DNA of 64,000 nucleotides from Asterochloris sp. CNOR1. Its lineage: Eukaryota; Chlorophyta; Trebouxiophyceae; Trebouxiales; Trebouxiaceae. The stretch spans positions 4,213,001 to 4,277,000 of the forward strand of contig OZ017748.1 in assembly GCA_963969365.1 (NCBI GenBank), in the 5' to 3' direction. The notes below the pieces were generated by a model. That model did no database searches, had not been told where the DNA came from, and saw nothing but the letters and a program-made list of their open reading frames with translations. The translations under genes were made by a program, and so were the position numbers. This document shows, piece by piece, positions 10,601 to 21,551 of the stretch (positions are counted from its first letter, which is position 1; every line of letters begins with the position of its first letter).

Positions 10601-13600
10601 ACAGCTGCCACTGCTGAGCCAGAGCAGTCTGCTGCCAAAGCTAGGCTGGCTGCCAGCACGGTGCCTGCTGGTGCTGGCCTGCTGGACCTCTTGGAACTGA
10701 CCTCCACAAAAGTCAGTGAGGTCCGCAAGCAGCCAACCAATAGCTGGGTGCAGCCATGCCATGCTGGCATGCATCCAGGCAGCTCAGGCGGGCCTGTCTT
10801 TACAGCGGCCAGGGACGCCCCTCAGCCTGTCGGCCTGACGGGCACTATGCTGGGGTGTCCAGAAGGCGCTGCAGACAGCGCCAGGCGATACCTGTTTGGC
10901 TACGTCAGCATCCGGTTGCTCTTCCATCACATTGCACAGGTGGACCTAGCAGAAAACATCCTGCAGTCACTGGGCATCCGAGGTAGTCTCTCTGAAGCTC
11001 AGCAGGACGTTGCCAAGGCAAAGGCTGCCCTACAGCAGCTGGTCGAGCCGCTGGAGGACAATGAGGAGATCACCCTCCCCTACAGCGGCATGTCTGTGGC
11101 CTCAACTGCCGACGCAGAGATGCTGCATTCCCTCTTGAAGCATGCCAGGCTGACAATACCACCTCGTGGTGCCACAATTACGCTGTATGAGGGCAAAGAC
11201 CACGAAGCCTTCTGGTGAGCATGCGGCACAAAGCTCGAGCTTGTCCTGGCCGTTGCCTTGCTGGCCATGCTGGCACAGTGTGTGGCACTGCTGGACTTCA
11301 AGGGCTTGTGTTTCTGCTGCAGAATGAAAACTCCACGCAGCACCAGGGCTACAGCAGCATCAGGATAGATCATGAGCGATACGTGAAAAACAGTAAGGGG
11401 GAGCTCTGTGCGCTGCTGCGCATTCACTTGACCCCCTATTCAAACAGAAGGGGCAGCAAGAAGCCTAGCACAACCAAAAAGAATGCCAGTCCTGTGTTTG
11501 GTTGCGCCAGGGTGCCTGCGCTTTGTACCCTTGAAGAATTCCAGAAGGCTGCAGTTGACTTGCTCTTCAGCAGCATTGTTAGTCACAAAGTGGAAGGATG
11601 AATTAATCTTGCACACATGCTCTCTCTTATTTTACTCCCATCTGGCAGCACCGCAAGTCAAATCGTTCGGCTAATTGTCTGGGACCGGAGCATCCATCAC
11701 CCCTCAGAGCAGGCCAGTCCAGCATGGCGCTTGCTGGGACTACTGGCGGCAGAAGCATCTGGCGAGGCCAGCGGGAGCCTGCCGAGCAGATCAAATGTGA
11801 GTCCTTCTTCCTTGGCGGATGGACTCAGCTTATGTTGGACAACAAATTATGTCGGCAGGCAGCCGGATTATGTCGGCAGGCAGTCCCTGCAATGTCTCAG
11901 AGGCCGTCAGGAATGTCTCAAGCAGGCATCTGCAGGCACCAGGGGAGTTTGACTTTTGCATGAGTGATGAAGGATGAGTCGCGCTTTGTAGTGCGTTAGT
12001 GGTGCGACGGTGGGGATGCCGAATGCGGCCAGTGGGGCCTCCCGACCTTGATTTGATTTGATTTGATTTAAATTTAAAGTCCGTAGCCTCAATGCACGGG
12101 CATAGGACTATGATCATTTCATCCTACCAATGAACTTTGCTGAAGGTGTAGGGGTACAAAAAGAAGCAGTACAGTCATATCAAGCAGGTCACTGTACTTG
12201 GCTGGTAAAGAGGGAGCCGGCGCTCATGGCAGGCCTTGGCACTGTGCTGGGCTTCATCACCACGTTGGACTGCTAGCTGAGGTTGCTGCCCGGAATGCAA
12301 ACACCCTGGATCCTGTATGGCGCAGGGGGGGGCCCAGCCCCCCTGATTGGCTTGCCACGCCCTCTCGAGACTTCGCAGTCATGAGAGAGTTATGCTTGGG
12401 TATGACTGTAGCCAGCAGTCTCTCCCTCGCAGGGCACCAGGCTCCAAGGCGGCACACCCCAAGCAACAACTCAGCATGGGGACCTTAGGGGAAGACAATC
12501 ATGTGATGAGTCTAGCGCATTGCTATGAAATTGGGGCTCTAATCAGCAGCTGGTGAGCTGGGGACACATCACGGCACATAGAGGGGTCACCCAGGGTGTC
12601 TGTTCCTCATTTAGGCCCAGATGTGCCCCCAGTGATGCCCAGCACGTTTGCGTGCTGGAGCAGTGCTGCCCTGATGTACGTGGCCACTCGGCTTGGTGGT
12701 TGTTTAAACAGCGTTGCCAACGACTGCTGCTGCTCCGCAAACAGGTGGCTGTGAGCAGACCGGAGGTCTGCAAGTCCTGGGCAGTGTAGCAGGATATGGC
12801 TTTCATCCTCAATCGCATTCGGTGACCCACAGATTCGGCATGTCCGGTCCTCTCGCTTGAGCTGGGGCAATAGGTATCGCCCAGTCTGTACGCGCAGCTG
12901 GTGGCTGCTGCACCTGATGCTGGCATAGGCTCTGCGTAGCCTGAAGCCTCTGATCCTGGTCAGGTATGTCTGCATGGCATAGGCCGTGTTGGGACCCCGC
13001 ATCTGCATGTAGGTGGCCACAGTGGCGGCCTGGCAGTCCCTGAAGCGCTGCTCATGCTGTTCCTTGCTAGGGGCTGTCTCTGCGCTGCCATGTGCCTGTA
13101 GTGCACAGAAGGGGGCCAAGAAGAGGTCGCGGTACAGCGGCAGGTAGCAGACGCCGTCATACATAGCCCATAGCAGGGGCTCCTTCTGAAGCTTCGGCTT
13201 GAAGCCCCAAATGCGTTGTCTGAACCTGTCCACTTGCCGCTGCCAATGCACTGCCAGGGGATATCTGCCAAACTCAGCAAGTGCAATCAGACTGTGTGTG
13301 TGGCAGTGGATGCCAAGCAATCTGCGCAAAAATTGTGCATGCAGAGTCTCAAGCTGCGCTGTGGCTTGTGTGCCTGCTCTGTGGTCCCAGAACCAGACCT
13401 CACAGCCATAGCTCAAATATGGCAGCACCAAGGCATCAAACATTTTGCAGATGCGGCGCGGGCACGTCAGACTGATCTGTGCACAGCGCCTGAGCATGTT
13501 GTTCATGGTTTTACGCGCAGCTTCCAGGTGCTCGCCAAGGGGTTTGGCAAAGCCCTCCTTGGTGGCTTCAAACCACAGGCCCAGGTACTTGAATGAATCT

Positions 13601-16600
13601 GAGCGCGTCAGGGGGTGCCCACTGTATGTGAAGGTGCTGCATTCTTGGCGCTGTGCCTCAAACACCACCACTTTCGTCTTGACCAAGCTGACTCTGAGCC
13701 GCCTGTTTTCACAGAATATCTGTAAAGCATTCAGCAATCGTTGCAGTCCTTCTTCACTTGTGCTCATGAGCACCAAATCGTCTGCGAAGAGCAGCAGCGG
13801 CACATCATGAAACATGAGCGTGGGTGCATGGTTTCCTTTAACTTTGCGCATGACCTTGTCCAGCACATCGATCAGCAGTCCAAAGAGGAGTGGGCTGAGG
13901 GGGCTACCTTGCTGCACTCCTTGCAGGCACCTGAATGCCTCAGATATGCCCCCTCCAGCCCTGACCGCTGCCGAGTCTTGGCCGTACATGCTTTGCAGGC
14001 AGCTCATGAAGTGTCCACACACCCCCAGGTTTTGTAGGACAGCCCACAGCACCCCGCGATCCACTGTGTCAAAGGCCTTCTCAAAATCAACAAAGCAGCA
14101 GAAAAGCTTGCTGTTGTGCCGCCTATATTTTCTTACCAGAATGTTCAGTGTGCTCAGCTGTCCAGCTGTGCTATGGCCCCTGCGGAAGCCAGCCTGCGGT
14201 GGTGCTCTGAGATTGAGCGCTTCCGCCCACCGGGTCATGCGCTGCTCCATCACTGTGGCAAATAGCTTGGCCAGCACAGGAACGACCGTGATTGGCCGGT
14301 AGCTGTTCATGTTGAGAGGATCCCTCCGTTTTCCCTTGTATACTGCAGTGACTAGGCCAGTGCTGAGCGACGTGGGATAGGTCCCCTTGAGCATGCTGGT
14401 GAAGAGCTTGGCTAGGCAGTGTTGCATGTGGAATGGCCCATGCTTCAGCAGCTCTGCAATCATGACATCGATGCCAGCTGCTTTGCCAGCACTCAGTTTC
14501 CGCAGACCAGCCCGCACATCAGAAACGGTGCAGTCAGCATTCAGGAAAGCATCTGTGCCAATATGTACTCCTGTGATGGTGTCTTCAGGGAGCAGCTTTG
14601 GGACGGCAGCAGATGCGGGATGGCTGCCCAGCACCTTCTGCATGTGCGCAGCCTGGATGGCACTGGACAGCGGGCACCCAGGGCGCCTGCGCCACCCTGC
14701 TACGCGATGAAGATCCGGCAATGAGAGGTGATCCATGCGGTGCATCTCGTTGGTCAGAAACTGTCGATATTTGCGGCGTCGGACAGCCCGGTGCCTGCAT
14801 CTTAAACTGGTAGCAGCAGCGTGGTGGGCAGTCAGCACAGGACCCCTTGCTGCTGCTTTCCACTCATGCCATGAGGCCCAGCATTCTGCATCAAACCACA
14901 CAGGAAACTGGTGGGGTTTCTGGCCCCTTCCCTTGTTCAGGGCAAAAGTCTGCACAGCAGCGTCAGCCAAGCGTCGTGTCATAGTCAGGACCCCAGCCTC
15001 TGGGTCTGCACAGGCCGCATCTAGCTGCTGCTGGTCTGCAGCACACAGAAAATGCTGCCAGTATTGCTCCTCCCTTTCGGCCTCAAACTTCACAGCAGGC
15101 ACTTGCAGACACCCTGCCTTTGAGTGGGCTGGCTGGTCAGCCTGGCCATTGTAGGCTGGGGGCTCCTGTGCAGCAGGCAGCCTGAACCGTGCCATCACAG
15201 GGTGGAGGTCTGAGCAGCTCATGTATGGTGTGCTCACTTTCTGCAGGACTTCAAGCCGCTCTGCCCAGGGGTAGAGGGCTGACGAGGCCATCTGGTAGTC
15301 CAGCGTGGTGCGCACCACACGCTTGCGGCCGCGAATGAAGGTGGTCCTGCCAGTTGGGTCGCCATGGACTCTGCCATTGAGGATGAGCAGGGAATTGTCC
15401 TTGCAGAACTGCAGTTGCTGGCGACCTCTCCTGTCTACTGCATGGGGGCACTCATTTCTTCTTTCTGGCATGTGCTCTGGCAGTTCATCTAGAGCCTGTA
15501 CAGCATCAGGGATTTCAGGGCCCTCCAGCATCACATGGTCTGGCAAGGTCCCCGTGTGGGCATTGGTGTCCCCACACACCCAGAAGTGAACACCTCTGGG
15601 CAACTCTTGTGAGAGTAACTTCATGTCTGCAGATAAATTCTTGAAAGTGGACAGATCTTTGTGCTTGTGGCCTGGGGGCATGTAGCATGTGGCAAAGGCA
15701 ACGTGCTGAGGGTGATCACCCCCCAGGCGAACATGCAGCCACAGGTAAGTGCCATCTGGAGCACATTTCCAAACAGAACAGCGGTCAGCCCACTCGCGCT
15801 TTATGTAGACAGCAATACCCCCATGCGGTACCTTGCCACTTTGTAGGTGGCTGGGGCGCACAAGGTCATGGTAAACATATCCTTGCATGTCAGGCAGGTG
15901 TTCGCCATCGGCGTGCCAGGTCTCTGTCAGGCAAATGAATGTGCAGTTCAGTGCCACCAAGTTCTGTAGTGCATCAGGCCTTGACAGGTGTGCTCTGCTG
16001 AGCCCCCCGCGCATGTTCCATAATACCGCGGATAGCTCGGCAGCATGGGTCCCCTCTCCCTAGCAGCTCCTATCCAGGAGCCACCGGCCGCTGTCGGTGC
16101 GGATCCAAATGCGGTCCAGTCGGAAGCAGCAGGTGATTGTCTGCTTGCGCAAGTCGCGAAAGCGGCCCATGGTCAGGCGCTTCCTCATCTGCTGCTCAGG
16201 GGTCAAATCTGGCTGCAGATAAACCTTGTTAATTGCTGGATGGTGCTTGAGCTGACTTGCAGCACGTAGTACACTGGCACATTGATCTTTGCGGGCAACC
16301 CGTATGCGCACAGGGGGAGTCTTCCCTGTCGCATTTCTCAGCTTGATGCGCTCTACCTTCAGCGCCTCAACACCCTCAAGGTGCAGGCCATCCTTCAGCA
16401 TGTCAGCAACCTGGTTCTGAAGCATGCCCACATCCTCAGTGCTGAAGTTCTGTGCATCAGGCCCCTCGCAAGTCATTCCATGTGCCACCACCACATCCTC
16501 ATTAGCAGGTACACTCTTATCTGCAGGCTCCGCCGCTCTGTCTGCATCACGCTCCTGAATCACCCGATCCAGTTGGGTCTGCTGCTCCTCAGTCCTCATT

Positions 16601-17610
16601 TGCGTCTGCCGCAGCCCTGCCTCTACTGCCTGCATTGCAGCCTGGCTTGGCCCACTGGTGGCTGCCGTGGTCTGTGCCTGCTCAAGCTGTTGCACCCGCT
16701 GTAAGGTGGCTGCCAGTTGCGTCTGGGTATCTGTCAGCTTTTGTTCTACTGCACTGAGCTTCTGCTCCAGTTGCTGGTCCCGGCCGCGAAGCATGTGCTG
16801 GACCATTGCCCTTATGTCTGCTTCTGATAAGATCTTTGCAGGCCTCATGTCTGCAGCGGCGTCGCTGGCTTCTGCAGCCTGTGGTGCAGGCGTCAGCAGC
16901 ACTGCGGGCCCCAACTCCCCCACCTCAAGGGCGGCAGGGGTGTTGTTACCAGCCTCAGCAGCCTCAGCTGCTGATGCTGGTGCCAACAGCCCAGTCTCAG
17001 CAGGTGCAGACACCAGCGCATCAGGGTCTGCAGTCGGTGCCAAAGGACCAACTACAGGCAATGGCGTCACGGCCATGCTGCCACCTGTCTTGCCACCTGC
17101 CCTGCCTCCTCTTGCATCAGGCAGGCGTGCCTGCTTGGTGAGTCTGCTGCTGTCTTGGCCTCCATCACATTCAATCAAATCATCGCTCTTGTCGGCCCAG
17201 CGGTTCACTTTTGTATCCTTGCCAGCCCTCCCAGGCTGCACCCTGCTCAAAACAGGCGGTGCTGCTGGTCGGCCAGGCTTTGGCGCCTCCCGGCCTGGGC
17301 TAGATCTGCGCTGTGCTGAGCTGAGCACCATGCGATCAGTGTGGTTTTGGACTGCCTCAGCTGGTCATCACGTTGGGAAAAAAGATCACAAATGCTGTGA
17401 CCTAATGTTTTATTGCTAGCTCAAATAACCCTAGCGCGCCAAACCAGATCAACCCACCCCTTCATGCAGCACTACCAGGTGCCATCTGCTGAGTACAGCA
17501 GCTACATCAACCATGTCATCAGTCTGGGGCTGGCTGGGGACTACATAGCACAACTGCATGGCAGTTGCTCCCCAGACAGCCCTCCTTCCCTCAGAGCGGC
17601 CATTGATTAA
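7632..17610 (+). CDS. Trypsin-like serine peptidase with basic N-terminus; hosts a LINE in its last intron
   Basis: Supported exons: 7632-7763, 7911 to about 8228, 9554-9774, 9986-10293, 10472-11214, one ending at 11589, 11649-11796 and 17420-17610. Exon 1 encodes a lysine-rich tract (KKRK, NKRSK) like a nuclear localisation signal. Exon 9986-10293 holds DAAILFVP, which fits the catalytic-Asp strand of chymotrypsin-fold peptidases. Exon 10472-11214 holds GMHPGSSGGPVF, the GxSGGP nucleophile motif. The catalytic His was not located; it should lie between 8229 and 9553, where exons are unresolved. The 11214 to 11323 junction is also out of phase with the obvious sites. The last intron (11797-17419) is phase-consistent and contains the LINE. 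The layout (basic N-terminus, C-terminal trypsin fold) recalls FAM111-type proteins, but that is only a guess. Confidence 0.62.
11797..12049. other. Intron segment before the LINE tail
   Basis: Begins with a good donor (GTGAGT) after 11796. A short direct repeat of TATGTCGGCAGGCAG occurs at about 11848 and 11873. The 90 bp next to the LINE tail (ending in GGGGCCTCCCGACCTTG) are unlike the rest of the intron and could be part of the LINE 3' end or of an older insertion. Confidence 0.35.
12607..16014 (-). CDS. LINE ORF2: AP endonuclease and reverse transcriptase
   Basis: 1135 residues, no internal stop. Order: apurinic/apyrimidinic-type endonuclease (LTETW near residue 30, CGDTNAH, SDLHPV); reverse transcriptase (AGIDVMIAELLK, FVDFEKAFDTVD with a catalytic Asp, GVQQGSPLSPLLF, and the FADD active site in LLLFADDLVLMS); C-terminal zinc knuckle CxxC...H...C (CRICG...HILLHC). 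These motifs identify a non-LTR element that nicks its target and primes reverse transcription there. The WNMRGG motif that usually opens the endonuclease fold overlaps the chosen ATG, so the true N-terminus may lie slightly upstream, reached by read-through of the ORF1 stop. Confidence 0.96.
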   Translation of the reverse strand: MRGGLSRAHLSRPDALQNLVALNCTFICLTETWHADGEHLPDMQGYVYHDLVRPSHLQSGKVPHGGIAVYIKREWADRCSVWKCAPDGTYLWLHVRLGGDHPQHVAFATCYMPPGHKHKDLSTFKNLSADMKLLSQELPRGVHFWVCGDTNAHTGTLPDHVMLEGPEIPDAVQALDELPEHMPERRNECPHAVDRRGRQQLQFCKDNSLLILNGRVHGDPTGRTTFIRGRKRVVRTTLDYQMASSALYPWAERLEVLQKVSTPYMSCSDLHPVMARFRLPAAQEPPAYNGQADQPAHSKAGCLQVPAVKFEAEREEQYWQHFLCAADQQQLDAACADPEAGVLTMTRRLADAAVQTFALNKGRGQKPHQFPVWFDAECWASWHEWKAAARGPVLTAHHAAATSLRCRHRAVRRRKYRQFLTNEMHRMDHLSLPDLHRVAGWRRRPGCPLSSAIQAAHMQKVLGSHPASAAVPKLLPEDTITGVHIGTDAFLNADCTVSDVRAGLRKLSAGKAAGIDVMIAELLKHGPFHMQHCLAKLFTSMLKGTYPTSLSTGLVTAVYKGKRRDPLNMNSYRPITVVPVLAKLFATVMEQRMTRWAEALNLRAPPQAGFRRGHSTAGQLSTLNILVRKYRRHNSKLFCCFVDFEKAFDTVDRGVLWAVLQNLGVCGHFMSCLQSMYGQDSAAVRAGGGISEAFRCLQGVQQGSPLSPLLFGLLIDVLDKVMRKVKGNHAPTLMFHDVPLLLFADDLVLMSTSEEGLQRLLNALQIFCENRRLRVSLVKTKVVVFEAQRQECSTFTYSGHPLTRSDSFKYLGLWFEATKEGFAKPLGEHLEAARKTMNNMLRRCAQISLTCPRRICKMFDALVLPYLSYGCEVWFWDHRAGTQATAQLETLHAQFLRRLLGIHCHTHSLIALAEFGRYPLAVHWQRQVDRFRQRIWGFKPKLQKEPLLWAMYDGVCYLPLYRDLFLAPFCALQAHGSAETAPSKEQHEQRFRDCQAATVATYMQMRGPNTAYAMQTYLTRIRGFRLRRAYASIRCSSHQLRVQTGRYLLPQLKREDRTCRICGSPNAIEDESHILLHCPGLADLRSAHSHLFAEQQQSLATLFKQPPSRVATYIRAALLQHANVLGITGGTSGPK
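16060..17331 (-). CDS. LINE ORF1 protein
   Basis: 423 residues from ATG at 17331 to a TAG at 16062-16060. The N-terminal half is low-complexity and rich in Pro, Ala and basic residues. A coiled coil (LEQKLSAVEQKLTDTQTQL, about residues 190-225) would drive multimerisation. The C-terminal 100 residues are basic and contain a VYLQPDLTPEQQMRKRL element typical of the RNA-binding C-terminal domain of LINE ORF1 proteins. By family precedent it is the nucleic-acid-binding component of the retrotransposition particle. The stop is in frame with ORF2, with only 15 sense codons before the ORF2 ATG. Confidence 0.85.
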   Translation of the reverse strand: MVLSSAQRRSSPGREAPKPGRPAAPPVLSRVQPGRAGKDTKVNRWADKSDDLIECDGGQDSSRLTKQARLPDARGGRAGGKTGGSMAVTPLPVVGPLAPTADPDALVSAPAETGLLAPASAAEAAEAGNNTPAALEVGELGPAVLLTPAPQAAEASDAAADMRPAKILSEADIRAMVQHMLRGRDQQLEQKLSAVEQKLTDTQTQLAATLQRVQQLEQAQTTAATSGPSQAAMQAVEAGLRQTQMRTEEQQTQLDRVIQERDADRAAEPADKSVPANEDVVVAHGMTCEGPDAQNFSTEDVGMLQNQVADMLKDGLHLEGVEALKVERIKLRNATGKTPPVRIRVARKDQCASVLRAASQLKHHPAINKVYLQPDLTPEQQMRKRLTMGRFRDLRKQTITCCFRLDRIWIRTDSGRWLLDRSC

Positions 17611-18005
17611 GCCTGCAGACACCTGTCTAACATAGTAAATGATCTCCAGCCAGTGCTGGTCTCTGCACCTGGTCTGCCCGATTTGGAGAGTTTGAGCCAG
17701 CAAAATGGAGCACCAGTCCCAGACGCAGCGATTTGGTTGACAACAATCTCAAGGTTGCGCTCTTGCCGCTTTCCGCTGCCCGGCTTAGACTTCATCCTAG
17801 CCTGCTTTCCTATGGATTGAAATTGAAAGCTTTCAGTAGGCACACAGTCCTAGGCTCATTTTGTAACTTCAACACTTTCATCAAGATGTCTTCCCGTGAG
17901 CATCAGCACCATGACCAGGCTCTGCCGTGGAGCAGGCCTCTACGCTTCGCGCTGTGCTGCAGGGTGTGACATGGTCAACTATAGGTCCTCTAGATTGGCG
18001 ACACA

Positions 18006-20930
18006 ATGGCAAACCGTTTGCAGGATCCGCCTTCGGATCTGAGGGATGATGCATCCACCTCGAGTGAAGCGGGGCACCCCAGCGATTTTGATGCTGCAGC
18101 TGACATGGTGGCAGTCCTGGCATCAGGAACCAGCCTTACCGATGGCCTCAAGCTGGAGCTGTATGGCCTGTACAAGCAGGCCATGTGTGGGCCATGCTGC
18201 AGCGGCAAGCCAGCTTTCTGGGACCGCAAGGGCAGGGCCAAGTGGTCAGGCAATGCTCATGTCCTGCTGCTCTGCACATCGCTCAAGCACAATAACTGTC
18301 GAAACAGTTTTGCACCTCATGTGAATATTGAAGGCCTCTCACGTCTCGAGTTGAGCAACATGTTGCTGTGGCAGCTCAGGTGCAGCTCAGGGATGGCATT
18401 TGAGTGGCAGGGATGACCGTCTCCCGCAATGCACTCTGCACTGACTGGAGTCCCAACCTGTGTTGGCAGGTCTGCCTGGGACAAATTGGGGAACCTGTCG
18501 CCAGAGGCAGCGAGGGAACAATATGTGGCCACCGTGAGGAGAGCAGTGCCTGAGTGGAGAAGCCAGGACGATGCAGAGGAGCGAGCACAACGGCCCAAGG
18601 CCGGGCAGCCCATGGGGCCGGTCATGAGCAGCCTGGCCCACAACACGGACGCAGCAGGCGGCACTGCGTCGGTGTGTGCCAGTTGGCCTCCTGCTCTACA
18701 TGGCATGTTGTCTGAGTGCAGACGGCCCATTCAGTGAAGTTGTGGCCTGCAGCAGACATGGCCGCGCCGGCGAGTGGTTGCTGGGCTGCAGGCCACAACC
18801 TGTCAGCGGCCCTCACTGCGCAGAGAGGACAGGCCATGCCCTGAGTCCCTGTCCCTGCAGCAGATGAGGGCTGCTGTGGTGGGGAGCCGGCTGCACACAT
18901 GCCGGCTTGTTGCCCATCTAGCTGGCTGCAGACAGCAACATGTGCCCCTGTAGTGCAGCAACCCTTCATCTGGCCCACAATAGGGATGCAGGAGCTGAAA
19001 CTGCGCCCGTGGGTGCTGGTCTCCGCCGCACCTTGTGGTGCAGGTTCTGATGAACGGCAATGCTCTGGGGGTTTGCACCCTGCAGTGCAGCAGGAGGCCA
19101 TGGCAGCGGGTGTTCGCTGCATAGGTGCCTGCAACTTTGGCGGTGCCCCTGGCTAGCCCAACAGCACAGACGCAGCACCGCTGCTCTGGTCGGTGCTGCT
19201 TGCTGCTCTCAGCAAACTCAGGACGGCGACCCCACAGCCTGCGCTCTCTTTTCTGGTTTTAGAAAGGCATGCAGGAGTCATCTAGGCATGGTAGGAGTCA
19301 TCCTGCTGCATGTGAAGCAGTGGCTGATGCAGCAAATGCAGGAAGGCCAGCCCGCAGCTGGCATGAAGATGCCATGGTGCCACATTGATAACCTGTGTGA
19401 GGTGCAGGTGGGCTGCAGCAGGGGAGGAGATCCCCCCCCCCCAGCTCAGCCTACCCCACAGCCTGCACCTCAAGCGTCTACCGCCGCTTCCCATGCAGCA
19501 TGATGACACATGCTGTGCCCTGCTGCAAGCTGTTGGCAGCCTTCCTGCATTTGCTTCGCCCACCACAGCTTCCCGTGCATATAAGCATGGTGACCCCTCT
19601 CATGCCCAGCTGCAGGATGTGGGCAGCCTGCATACGCTGGCGAGTGAGGGCGCGCTGGAACCACTGCGGCGCTGCTTGGCAGCAGGTGCAGACGTGAATG
19701 AGCGGGATGCTGAGGGGTGCACCGCTCTGCACTGGGCTGCTGACCGAGGACACCTACAAGTCAGTGCAACGCCCTCCGCCCTCTGATTCAACTGCTGTGC
19801 AGCCTCTCCTGCAGACTATGCAGGGCCGCACAGCTCAGCAGTGAACTGCAGACACAGAGGCAACCTTTGGCAGGCTAAGGGGATGTCTTCAAGTTGCTGC
19901 TGTGCAGGGCCACACAGCTGGACCACCGGCCTGCTTGAACAGGACACCTGCAGGTCTGTGCAGGCCCTCGCCTGCTCTCTCTGAAGATTTGGCTGTGCAC
20001 AGCCGGCGGCTCGATTGTTGCATGTGCAGCCTCTCCTGCAGATTGTGCAGCACGCTACATCTCAGTCAGTGGCCTGCTGGTCAAGGCCACCTGCAGGTCA
20101 ACTCGGGGTGCTTTCTGTAATGTGTTGTTGCTGTGCACAGCTCGTCCCTGTGCCACTGACGGAGGTCGCTTCCAAATCAGGCCCGATGTGACAGGCGCTT
20201 TGGTTGCGTGCAACTGCCTGCAGCTGAGAGCATGGCTGCAGCGTACAATGCAACAGCCGCTGGCAAATGACGCTGGTCTTGCACACAGAGGAAGGAGCGA
20301 CTTGCAGGTTGCCAGCTGTTCCTTGCGGCAGCAGCATCATGCCTTGGTCCCATGGCTATTCATAGCGCTCCATGCTTTGTTGCATGATGGGGCAATACAA
20401 GGCCATCGACAGACCAATCAAGTTGTTACCCATGCCTCAGACACAAGATACTTGATCTCTAAGTTTCTTGTCAGCTGCCTTCGTGGCTTGTCAATGGATG
20501 CAAGATGCCCAGATTGCGTTTGTGTCCCGCTCAGAGCTGTCATATGTCTGGCTGCACAGCAGTGCAAAGTACCTGCAGCTACCTGGCCCCTGACCTGCTT
20601 GTCAGCGCTCATAAAATCCGATAGTGATTGGGCGGCGCTAAATGCGTCAACCACTGTGATGCTCTGTCAAGTGCAGCCTCCTCATGGGCCTTTCTGCTGC
20701 TGCAGGCAGCTGAGGCATTGTGCGAGGCAGGCGCTGATGTGAACGCACGGGATGGTGATGGACAGACGCCCCTGCACTATGCAGCCCTGTGCGAGCAGCA
20801 GGCGATGTGCAGGTTCTTGTTAGGGCATGAGGCCAAGGCTAGCTGCCAAGACAGCTCCGGCCAGACAGCCCAAGACCTCGCGCCTGGCTCATGGACGTGC
20901 TGGCAGTCAGATCCTGAAGCCTCTCATTGA
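18006..20930 (+). CDS. ACBD6: Acyl-CoA-binding protein with ankyrin repeats (ACBD6 type)
   Basis: Four exons, 18006-18244, 18470-18671, 19616-19759 and 20706-20930, all phase-consistent, giving 269 residues (human ACBD6 is of similar size). Residues of about 43-117 form the acyl-CoA-binding domain: LKLELYGLYKQA, GKPAFWDRKGRAKWSAWD and the final REQYVATVRRAVPEW, with the Tyr and Lys residues that contact the CoA ligand. Two ankyrin repeats follow (GADVNERDAEGCTALHWAA, then GADVNARDGDGQTPLHYAA). By family the protein binds long-chain acyl-CoA esters in the cytosol and the repeats bind partner proteins. The intron after exon 3 carries degenerate copies of the exon 3 donor edge, and the intron before it carries a copy of the acceptor edge. 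Confidence 0.93.
19760..20110 (+). repeat. Donor-edge copies of ACBD6 exon 3
   Basis: The exon 3 end (GACCGAGGACACCTACAA then GT) recurs in decayed form at about 19935-19955 (aacaggacacctgcaggt) and 20075-20100 (aaggccacctgcaggt), each followed by intron-like sequence. An acceptor-edge copy lies at about 19520-19555, roughly 85 bp before the real exon 3. Confidence 0.6.
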
Positions 20931-21551
20931 CTTTCAAAGAGACCATTTCTGTCCCATGTCCTCAAACATGGTGCTGATGTCCTTTGTGCCACCATTGAAA
21001 AATGAGCTATTTGAACAATTGCCCAGTCCAGAGAGCGTCAGGACAGAAATGCAGTAGTCTCAAGGATGATGCTCTCATGGCACACTGTCATGATGCCACA
21101 AAGAGTGTCAACTCAACAATTGTGTCTCAATCAAGCCCCACCCTAGTCTGCTGCAGCCGCGATCCCGGCTTGTTACAGTGGCATGAGACTCACACATCTG
21201 AGGCTTCATAATCTGAAATTGAGCTTGCATCATGTGGCCTTTACCACATCAGCATTGACAGTTGCTGACAAGGTGTGAGGGACCTGTGCCGTTGCCGGCA
21301 TGCAATCAACTAAACCATCCAGGAGGCGAGCAGTGCCCGCCAAACAGGGCATAGCACAGACCATGCACCCATGTGCCCTTTGCTTGTCATGTCTGTCCAT
21401 ATGCAGCACCATGCCTGCGCTGTTGCAAGTTGTCACAACAGTGCAGACATGACGCTGCTGGCATCATTGATTGCCTGACACTTCTGTGCTCTCTACACAT
21501 GTGCTTACAATGTGCATTCGTGGTCATGGCTGGAGTGGCGCCGCACACAAC
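20931..21551. other. 3' flank of ACBD6, no gene seen
   Basis: No chainable exon or domain-like sequence was found between the ACBD6 stop and the minus-strand exon ending at 21552. Confidence 0.35.

Larger units (their letters stand above)
12050..17400 (-). mobile_element. Full-length APE-type LINE (non-LTR retrotransposon, L1-like)
   Basis: The element reads right to left: a short 5' region, ORF1 (17331-16060), ORF2 (16014-12607), a 3' non-coding region of about 550 bp and a simple-sequence tail of GATTT units at 12050-12069. Both ORFs are open from end to end, so the copy looks recent and possibly active. It sits antisense inside the last intron of the peptidase gene; the exon at 17420 begins just beyond its 5' end. 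Three truncated relatives lie at 1415, 6581 and 6664. The exact 5' end and the target-site duplication could not be fixed by eye. Confidence 0.93.

Noticed and set aside
12050-17400. LTR retrotransposon
   Set aside because: No long terminal repeats, no integrase or protease; the AP endonuclease, the FADD reverse transcriptase and the simple 3' tail are LINE features.
19430-19450. C-rich run as a possible assembly artefact or regulatory tract
   Set aside because: A single short homopolymer in an intron; nothing else supports a function.
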